Assembly (NCBI GenBank): GCA_017654935.2
Contig: CM065684.1
Span: 63,911,094-63,975,093 of the forward strand
Origin: Phymorhynchus buccinoides
Lineage: Eukaryota; Mollusca; Gastropoda; Neogastropoda; Raphitomidae
DNA: 64,000 bases
Reading direction: 5' to 3'
Shown here: positions 57,246 through 64,000 of the stretch, one piece after another
Layout: the number at the start of each line of letters is the position of its first letter
Numbering within the stretch: position 1 is the first letter of the stretch
Notes under the pieces: model-generated
What the model saw: the letters and a program-made list of their open reading frames with translations, nothing else
Databases searched by the model: none
Told to the model about the DNA's origin: nothing
Translations under genes and position numbers: made by a program

Positions 57246-57814
57246 CTCTCTGTCTCCGTCTCCTGTCTGACTCTCTCGCAACAAAACTGATGAAACCATA
57301 GGACATGCTTAGTAGTTTGTAGGTTACGTGCTGACCACATGATTGTGTGTGGAGGGCTTGGAAAGTTAGCTGGGTTTCCTTCTAATCTATAGACCAGTTA
57401 AGTCACAATGCTATTATTAGGATGATAGCTCCATTCCTTTCCGTGGGAGAGAACAGAAAGTGCTAAAAATGCTGAAAGAATGTGAAGACTAGAAGTTAAG
57501 TATCAAAGAATTGTATTGTTTTTGTAAAAAAATATTTGTTTCTTTATACACAATGTCCTCTTTTGCAGAATTGTAAAATCTTTTGGTTGCATTAAAATCA
57601 GTTTAAAACCTGGAAGAAAAGCATCAAAGAATCTGAATGCAAGAGGGTTACATTTAATCTGGATATTTAAGTAGTCTAAGCTATGTGTCATGATAAAGGT
57701 TTGCTGTGTGTCTGCATTTTCTGTTTGTCAAACTATGCAATTCTAATCTATGCAAATTTACAATTTTTTTTGTTTTAAAAGATCAATGGTTTGCATGTTT
57801 CTTTGTTTTGCCAG
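57246..57814. other. Intronic or intergenic DNA before the membrane-protein exon
   Basis: A/T-rich with no recognised element. It ends in the acceptor TTTCTTTGTTTTGCCAG at 57814. Confidence 0.45.
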
Positions 57815-57932
57815 GACCCAGAAAGTGGTTTGACTCGACCAAGGACGACGGTCTGTTCACTCAGCGCTTTGACCATGACGAGAATAAGTACAAGAGACGA
57901 TCCGCATTTCATTGGCTGGCTGACTGGTTCAG
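57815..57932 (+). CDS. Unidentified membrane protein, penultimate exon
   Basis: The exon has a strong acceptor (TTCTTTGTTTTGCCAG) and donor GTCAGT, with 118 bases open in only one sensible frame. It starts in phase 1 and ends in phase 2. It encodes PRKWFDSTKDDGLFTQRFDH, then DENKYKRRSAFHWLADWF. The segment is charged and aromatic and lies just before the membrane span encoded by the next exon, so it is probably cytosolic or luminal juxtamembrane sequence. I do not recognise the family. Upstream exons are not found between here and the assembly gap. Confidence 0.78.
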
Positions 57933-58116
57933 GTCAGTACTAGCATAGTGATGTGCTTCAAAAATTAAACAAACACATGTGTAAGCTTTAATGCAGTCAA
58001 CTACTCTTTTATAGGCTATGATAAACGAGAGAAAGTGAGAAAATTTAGGGTTTGTTGGGGATGGGTAGAGGGGCAAGGTCGCTTAAAAAATTCAAATGTG
58101 AGATTATTTTTTTTAA

Positions 58117-58330
58117 CCCTTTCACCGCCAGCCATTTTCCAGCCAAAACTTTCTGTGAAACTTACCTGGGTAAAGAAACGTTTGTGTCTGCAATACTGTC
58201 AATGCCACTATGACCTGTAAATAAACCACGCCTTTCCTTATCCCCAAAAATTAACAACATAAGGTCATTGGATAACAGATCTTAACTTCATGCCTTTTAG
58301 TGACAGGGGTGTCAGTGTGGTGCAGAATTA
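58117..58330. mobile_element. Short TTAA-type element, family C (one end kept)
   Basis: TTAA then CCCTTTCACCGCCAGCCATT at the left. The interior (ATAAGGTCATTGGATAACAG, CATGCCTTTTAGTGACAGGG) matches 61162-61380. The right TIR is lost. It lies in the intron of the membrane-protein gene. Confidence 0.65.
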
Positions 58331-58382
58331 TGAACATTGGAAAAGAGAACTGTTATTCAATCTGTGAACACATTCGTATTTA

Positions 58383-58563
58383 GTATGCCATATGTTTTTG
58401 GCTGTAAGACGCACCTTATAATAAGGCGCACCCCCAAAATGTTACACAATATTCACATTGTTTTATTTTCTTACTATATTAGTAGCCATATTATAAGGCG
58501 CAGGAGTCTCAGTCTTGGTTAAAATAAAATATATATGTCGCCTTATAGTCCGAAAAATATGGC
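58383..58563. mobile_element. Family A TIR element
   Basis: The left end is GCCATATGTTTTTGGCTGTA; the right end reverse-complemented is GCCATATTTTTCGGACTATA. The interior includes AATATTCACATTG and AAGGCGCAGGAGTCTCAGTC. It is intact relative to the interrupted copy at 31449-31795. Confidence 0.75.
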
Positions 58564-58674
58564 ATTTATTTAGTTTGGGAATTGCTGTTGCTAAAACGTA
58601 AATTTGTTTTGATTGTTGAAGTTTGTACTTTCTAAGTGCTTATAGCATTGTGCATTGTTGTTTTTTGTTAGCCA

Positions 58675-58852
58675 GTACCATATTTGTCTAACTATGTCTT
58701 ATTATAAGCCCCCCCCCCCCCCTAAATTTTGCACAAAGTTCAGATTTTGTTATTGCACTTTCTTACTATTTTGTTCATCACGTTATATTGCACATGGGTC
58801 TCAGTGTGGGGAAGAAGAAAAGGCATTGCCTTATAATCCATAAAATATGATG
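58675..58852. mobile_element. Family A TIR element (diverged)
   Basis: ACCATATTTGTCTAACTATG at the left; the right end reverse-complemented is ATCATATTTTATGGATTATA. It contains a poly-C run at 58711-58721 and TTCAGATTTTGTTATTGCAC. Confidence 0.65.
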
Positions 58853-58984
58853 CTCAAAACCAAGGATGGCGACATAAAAACAGTGCAAGTTTTGCTTTGT
58901 GATATTTACATTACAAAGGTGATATTGACGTTGCAGAAATACAAGCAGCGAGAGACAAACGGGCAAAAGATCCGGAGGTAACAG

Positions 58985-59147
58985 GAGGAGGATATCCATG
59001 TGTCTGCTGATGGGTCTGCTGGCTTTCCTGTCCCTGGTGGTGTTGTCCTCAAAACTGGGCTTCAACGGCGCCGATGACGACCCTTTCCTGGACCCCATGA
59101 ACAACCCCAACATCAAGGTGGAACAGAAACTACTGGACATTGAGTGA
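58985..59147 (+). CDS. Unidentified membrane protein, terminal exon
   Basis: Joined in phase 2 to 57815-57932. The acceptor is GGAGGTAACAG, weak in pyrimidines, so the exact start is less sure. It encodes RRRISMCLLMGLLAFLSLVV then LSSKLGFNG. A basic stop-transfer-like cluster (WFRRR) precedes one hydrophobic span of about 17 residues, and then comes an acidic tail DDDPFLDPMNNPNIKVEQK, then LLDIE and TGA. The C-terminal ~18 codons with the stop are the unit of the following array. The function is unknown. A single-pass or tail-anchored protein is likely; the family cannot be named. Confidence 0.75.
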
Positions 59148-60803
59148 CCTCTAGTGGGTTCTATGATGACGACCCTTGACCCCATGAACAGCCCCAACAT
59201 CAAGGTGGAACAGAAACTACTGGACATTGAGTGACCTCTAGTGGGTTCTATGATGACGACCCTTGACCCCATGAACAACCCCAACATCAAGGTGGAACAG
59301 AAACTACAGGACATTGAGTGACCTCTAGTGGGTTCTATGATGACGGCCCTTGACCCCATGCACAGCCCCAACATCAAGGTGGAACAGAAACTACAGGACA
59401 TTGAGTGACCTCTAGTGGGTTCTATGACGACCCTTTCCTGGACCCCATGAACAACCCCAACATCAAGGTGGAACAGAAACTACAGGACATTGAGTGACCT
59501 CTAGTGGGTTCTATGATGACGACCCTTGACCCCATGAACAGCCCCAACATCAAGGTGGAACAGAAACTACTGGACATTGAGTGACCTCTAGTGGGTTCTA
59601 TGATGACCACCCTTGACCCCATGAACAGCCCCAACATCAAGGTGGAACAGAAACTACAGGACATTGAGTGACCTCTAGTGGGTTCTATGATGACGACCCT
59701 TGACCCCATGAACAGCCCCAACATCAAGGTGGAACAGAAACTACAGGACATTGAGTGACCTCTAGTGGGTTCTATGATGACGACCCTTGACCCCATGAAC
59801 AACCCCAACATCAAGGTGGAACAGAAACTACTGGACATTGAGTGACCTCTAGTGGGTTCTATGATGACCACCCTTGACCCCATGAACAGCCCCAACATCA
59901 AGGTGGAACAGAAACTACAGGACATTGAGTGACCTCTAGTGGGTTCTATGATGACGACCCTTGACCCCATGAACAACCCCAACATCAAGGTGGAACAGAA
60001 ACTACAGGACATTGAGTGACCTCTAGTGGGTTCTATGATGACCACCCTTGACCCCATGAACAACCCCAACATCAAGGTGGAACAGAAACTACAGGACATT
60101 GAGTGACCTCTAGTGGGTTCTATGACGACCCTTTCCTGGACCCCATGAACAACCCCAACATCAAGGTGGAACAGAAACTACAGGACATTGAGTGACCTCT
60201 AGTGGGTTCTATGATGACGACCCTTGACCCCATGAACAACCCCAACATCAAGGTGGAACAGAAACTACTGGACATTGAGTGACCTCTAGTGGGTTCTATG
60301 ATGACGACCCTTGACCCCATGAACAGCCCCAACATCAAGGTGGAACAGAAACTACTGGACATTGAGTGACCTCTAGTGGGTTCTATGATGACGACCCTTG
60401 ACCCCATGAACAGCCCCAACATCAAGGTGGAACAGAAACTACAGGACATTGAGTGACCTCTAGTGGGTTCTATGATGACGACCCTTGACCCCATGAACAG
60501 CCCCAACATCAAGGTGGAACAGAAACTACTGGACATTGAGTGACCTCTAGTGGGTTCTATGATGACGACCCTTGACCCCATGAACAACCCCAACATCAAG
60601 GTGGAACAGAAACTACAGGACATTGAGTGACCTCTAGTGGGTTCTATGATGACCACCCTTGACCCCATGAACAGCCCCAACATCAAGGTGGAACAGAAAC
60701 TACTGGACATTGAGTGACCTCTAGTGGGTTCTATGATGACGACCCTTGACCCCATGAACAGCCCCAACATCAAGGTGGAACAGAAACTACTGGACATTGA
60801 ATG
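59148..60803. repeat. 87-bp minisatellite made from the last coding segment and stop codon
   Basis: The unit is CCTCTAGTGGGTTCTATGAT, GACGACCCTTGACCCCATGA, ACAGCCCCAACATCAAGGTG, GAACAGAAACTACTGGACAT, TGAGTGA. There are about 19 copies after the real exon end. Because 87 is a multiple of three, each copy reads in the frame of the gene and ends in the same TGA. Copies at about 59425 and 60125 still have the exonic TTTCCTGGACCCC that the others lost by a 5-base deletion, about 700 bp (8 units) apart. Confidence 0.96.
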
Positions 60804-61157
60804 ATTGTGAATTTTTGCAAATTTCATAATCATTTAAAAAAAAAGTTTGTTAACAAATGAGCCTGAGCAATTTCATGGCCTGCGCAAGCAGTTAAGATGA
60901 GTGAGCCTGATCAGGGCCATGACAGTTTTTGAGAGGCTTTGAAACACGTCGAAAAGAAAGCAGTGACAGCCTCTGCCAGAGCAGTATTCTCTTGTGTGTG
61001 TACGAAGAGACTGGTTTTGTAGGGTTCAGCTTTCACAGTCGCCAAAGGATACATTTTGTATTAGTATTGCACAGCTACACTGTGTTCTTTGGGGATGAAT
61101 AGCAACAATGATTTGTTTTAGGCAGAATAAGTATCGCTTCAACTAAGCAGAGTATTT
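60804..61157. other. Probable 3' UTR or intergenic DNA
   Basis: No repeat or ORF recognised. Confidence 0.4.
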
Positions 61158-61161
61158 TTAA

Positions 61162-61380
61162 CCCTTTCACCGCCAGCCATATTTCAGCCAAAAATGTCCA
61201 TTAAATTTAAAATCCATCTGCAGTGTTGGGGATTTTTCTGACATATAAAATTAGGTCTATCCTTACTTCCCAAAACTAAGACAATATGGTCTTTGAATAA
61301 TAGACCCCAATTTGATGCCTTTTAGTAACATGGGTGTTAAATCACTGTGGTGCTAAAATGCGACTTTCGCTGTGAAAGGG
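61162..61380. mobile_element. TTAA-flanked short TIR element, family C
   Basis: The left end is CCCTTTCACCGCCAGCC; the right end reverse-complemented is CCTTTCACAGCGAAAGTCGC. TTAA lies at 61158-61161 and 61381-61384. Non-coding. Confidence 0.75.
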
Positions 61381-61416
61381 TTAATGAATCTTTCCTAGTC
61401 AACTCTTAGGGTCTGT

Positions 61417-61635
61417 AGGTACATTTCCGAAAACTTCTGTATGGAAACCCATCCACAATCTTGCGCAGATTTGTTTGTGCACAATGTTTCTTGCTTCCAA
61501 GTGCACAAAGAAAGAAAGAAATAAGCGGATGGGTTCACGCGTGTTTGTGCACACTCCTTCATATGTCTTGCTTCCAGATTTGTTTTGGGTGGATTGCGGA
61601 TGGGTGTCCATGTGGAAGTTTTCATAAATGTGCAC
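61417..61635. mobile_element. Foldback/TIR element, family F1 (no array)
   Basis: The left arm has GTACATTTCCGAAAACTTCT and GGAAACCCATCCACAATC. The right arm reverse-complements to TGCACATTTATGAAAACTTC and GACACCCATCCGCAATC. The interior (GCGGATGGGTTCACGC, GCACACTCCTTCATATGTCT) matches 25757-25820. This copy lacks the 36-bp expansion found in the copy at 24925-25890. Confidence 0.75.
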
Positions 61636-61766
61636 ACATTTAACTCAATGGAGGTTAACTCAATGGAGTCACAACCCTCAGCTTTCCCCGTCAGATCGCA
61701 CTATTTTTGGCACGTTTTAAAAATTCACAAAACATCGACCACACATTGCACAGACATAAAAATATA

Positions 61767-62066
61767 TCAATGGATAGGTAAAGCATTATATTTATTGAAC
61801 ATGCTCGCCTTAAATGTGAAATCCACACTGTTCAGATAATACAGGTAATCCAATACAGTGCACTTTACACGAAAATTAAAAACTTTTTCACAGCTCCACA
61901 CCCCACGTTTTAGGTCACTGTCCCTGTCAACCAAGTTGTGGTCCACATTTTCTAGATCAAACTCATCAGAATCAGAAACTTCGTCCCCTTCATCGTTGAA
62001 TGCATTCACAACACCCTCCTCCTCCTCAGAGCCTAATTCATGCAGCAATTCCATCGCTTTATTCAC
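61767..62066 (-). pseudogene. Acidic ORF fragment, possibly transposase N-terminus
   Basis: The minus-strand frame has LLHELGSEEEEGVVNAFNDE, then SDSDEFDLENVDHNLV. Acidic N-termini of this kind occur in piggyBac-type transposases and in some chromatin proteins. No catalytic part follows and no splice sites are evident. Low confidence. Confidence 0.3.
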
Positions 62067-62111
62067 TCCGATGTTGCGGGTGAAGCGATTTCACCTAAGC
62101 GCCGCCATGGT

Positions 62112-62190
62112 GAAATAATAATAATAATAATAATTAACATTTATAGCGCCTAATCTTAAAAAAAGCCCTAAGCGCTTACAATAATAATTG
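62112..62190 (-). mobile_element. SINE-type terminus with (AAT)n
   Basis: (AAT)n then AACATTTATAGCGCCTAATC and AAGCCCTAAGCGCTTACAAT. It resembles the termini at 34330-34412 and 56800-56880. Confidence 0.55.
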
Positions 62191-63425
62191 AATAAACCAG
62201 CAAGCAATATAAATAAATAAACAACAAAAATATATTATACACACACGCACGCGCGAAACTAGTCTAATTCTTGGAAGTTCGACTAGGTTCACTCTAACCG
62301 TTATAAAAACACTCCTAAGCGCTTGACAACGGTCTAAGGGAAGCAACTGCAAGAGAAGAGTGAACTTTCCTGAAACCATGACTTACCTCCCTTTTATCGT
62401 AGCCGTCGTCAGTAAAAAGTAATAGTAAAATTTGTCGGATATGCGGATCCGATGTGACTTTAACATAGCGGAACAGCGTCAGAGAGCCGTCTCCGACTTG
62501 ACTCGATTGAGTTAACTGATAGACATTGATTGTTTCTTTTTTTTTTAAAAGCAAGGTTTGGGCAGAGTTTGTTAGACTGTAAGTGAATGATTAAGATTGT
62601 TCAAACAGGTCTAATCGCATTGCAACAAACATTTTCCACTGTGAACTGTTTGGATATCACTCAAAGAACATCCCATTAAATGTCATTGTTTCTCTTAAGT
62701 AACTTTGAATGTTAAGGAAGCCTCTTATGGGTTGGGTTTGTTATTTGTTTTCCTTCATAAAGTTTTCGTTTCAGAAACTATTTTAAAATTGTTGTCCATC
62801 AAAAAGATTTTATGGTGCAACTCTTAAAGAAAGTTGACAAAATGGAAAAACTGAAATGCACCTCTCTGACTCAGAAGTCTGCTTGGTTTTTGAGTATTTT
62901 CTAGTTTATATTTTTGTTTGTTTGTTTGCTTTTTATAATGCTACATCTCCCCAACAAATTGACCCTTTTTAAAAAAATATTAACATGGAATTGCTCTAAA
63001 TAAATGGTGGTTTGCAATCTTTGAACTTTTTTTTTTTTTAATTTGGTGCTTTTTGAAAAGTAGCTTTAATTTTTATAATGCGTCACATTTCATGGAATAG
63101 ATTCTTTTTTGTTTTTAAAACATTGACAATAAATATGCAGAATCCGAAAAGACTTTGTAGAGACATGCATGTTCCAAGTGCTTTTGTGTGGGGGGTTTTC
63201 TCCCCTGGAGGTTTTGGGATGGGAAAATTGGCATCCATTGTTGTAGATTAAATTGATGGGTAATCGGATTTGGTAGTTTGTGTAAGGAGAGGATTTGGTA
63301 GTTTGTGTAAGGAGAACATTTTCGGGTGAAAGTGTTGTACTTGTATTCATATTTGGATGTTGATGTGACATAGAATCATGTAATCATTATCTGAACGTTT
63401 GTTTGTAAATTTCCCTTGTTCCTTT
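62191..63425. other. Intergenic DNA
   Basis: A/T-rich, with no gene or clear repeat. A short direct repeat (GATTTGGTAGTTTGTGTAAG) occurs twice near 63268-63312. Confidence 0.4.
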
Positions 63426-63426
63426 A

Positions 63427-63427
<1 letters not shown>

Positions 63428-63466
<39 letters not shown>

Positions 63467-63606
63467 TCTCCCTCCCTCCCTCCCTCCCCCCCCTCTCCCT
63501 CTCTCCTCCCTCCCTCCCTCCCTCCCTCCCTCCCTCCCTCCCTCCCTTTCTCTCTCTCTCTCTCTCTCCCTCTCTCCCTCTCTCTCCCCTCCCTCTCTCT
63601 CTCTCT
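63428..63606. repeat. (CT)n / (CCCT)n microsatellite
   Basis: A pyrimidine-only tract of nearly 180 bases on the plus strand, mixing CT, CCCT and C runs. The composition suits triplex (H-DNA) formation. Confidence 0.95.
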
Positions 63607-63663
63607 CCATCTTTGATGTGTTTTCCCCTGCTCTCATGTGTCTTAGGGCCTGCACACATTAGG

Positions 63664-64000
63664 TCCGCAATCCACAAGTTCCGTACGGACACCCCATTCA
63701 CTTCCCATAAGCAATAAACTGGTCCACAATCCACAGGTTCCGTACGGACACCCCATTCACTTCCCATAAGCAATAAACTGGTCCACAATCCACAGGTTCC
63801 GTACGGACACCCCATTCACTTCCCATCAGCAATAAACTGGTCCACAATCCACAGGTTCCGTACGGACACCCCATTCACTTCCCATCAGCAATAAACTGGT
63901 CCACAATCCACAGGTTCCGTACGGACACCCCATTCACTTCCCATAAGCAATAAACTGGTCCACAATCCACAGGTTCCCTACGGACACCCCATTCACTTCC
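63664..64000. repeat. 59-bp minisatellite running off the window
   Basis: The unit is TCCACAATCCACAGGTTCCG, TACGGACACCCCATTCACTT, CCCATAAGCAATAAACTGG. Almost six copies are visible; the array continues past the right edge. Confidence 0.96.

Noticed and set aside
58778..60833. Minus-strand frames of 207-237 codons across the 87-bp array
   Set aside because: Shadow of the plus-strand coding segment repeated in register.
63347..63815. Arg/Glu-rich and Leu/Ser/Pro-rich frames at the right end
   Set aside because: Translation of a CT/CCCT microsatellite and of the adjoining 59-bp array.

Overview
This is eukaryotic, very probably animal, DNA. The evidence is short coding exons with GT-AG introns, an ionotropic glutamate receptor tail, tRNA-headed SINEs, several clades of LINE, TTAA- and TA-flanked terminal-inverted-repeat (TIR) elements, and very many micro- and minisatellites. 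The repeat mix and the repeat-rich intergenic DNA fit a lophotrochozoan, most likely a gastropod or other mollusc; that placement is inference. There is one assembly gap of exactly 500 N (53807-54306).

Layout. Four host genes are visible. (1) 670-1414 (+) is the last coding exon of an ionotropic glutamate receptor whose other exons lie left of the window. (2) 23342-29011 (+) is a complete four-exon gene for a 411-residue seven-bladed RCC1-repeat propeller; its introns hold SINEs and tandem arrays. (3) 41728-53277 (-) holds the last five exons of tRNA 2'-phosphotransferase (TRPT1/Tpt1), with a C-terminal tail beyond the catalytic domain; its 5' exons are not visible and may lie in the gap. (4) 57815-59147 (+) holds the last two exons of a small single-pass membrane protein I cannot name. 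The rest is mobile DNA and its debris. There are LINE fragments at 3947-5106, 7681-9112, 18240-21530, 45734-46115 and 48413-49065, and a gag-like ORF1 with three zinc-knuckle-type clusters but no reverse transcriptase at 12607-14601. There are also tRNA-derived SINEs, several TIR and foldback families (some nested), and about fifteen minisatellite arrays that fill most of 32-60 kb.

Most interesting pattern. In all three host genes where an exon edge can be followed, that edge is itself the unit of a tandem array that runs downstream of the exon in the direction of transcription. RCC1 exon 1 and its splice donor occur four times. The end of TRPT1's second visible exon and its donor occur six times, and the first three donors are in frame with each other. 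The final coding segment and stop codon of the membrane-protein gene occur about twenty times in an 87-bp unit that keeps frame. Other arrays appear to be seeded on transposon ends: a 60-bp unit on the end of a TA-flanked TIR element, and a 36-bp unit on the arm of a foldback element. The genes share no evident pathway; what they share is this minisatellite expansion from exon and transposon edges.
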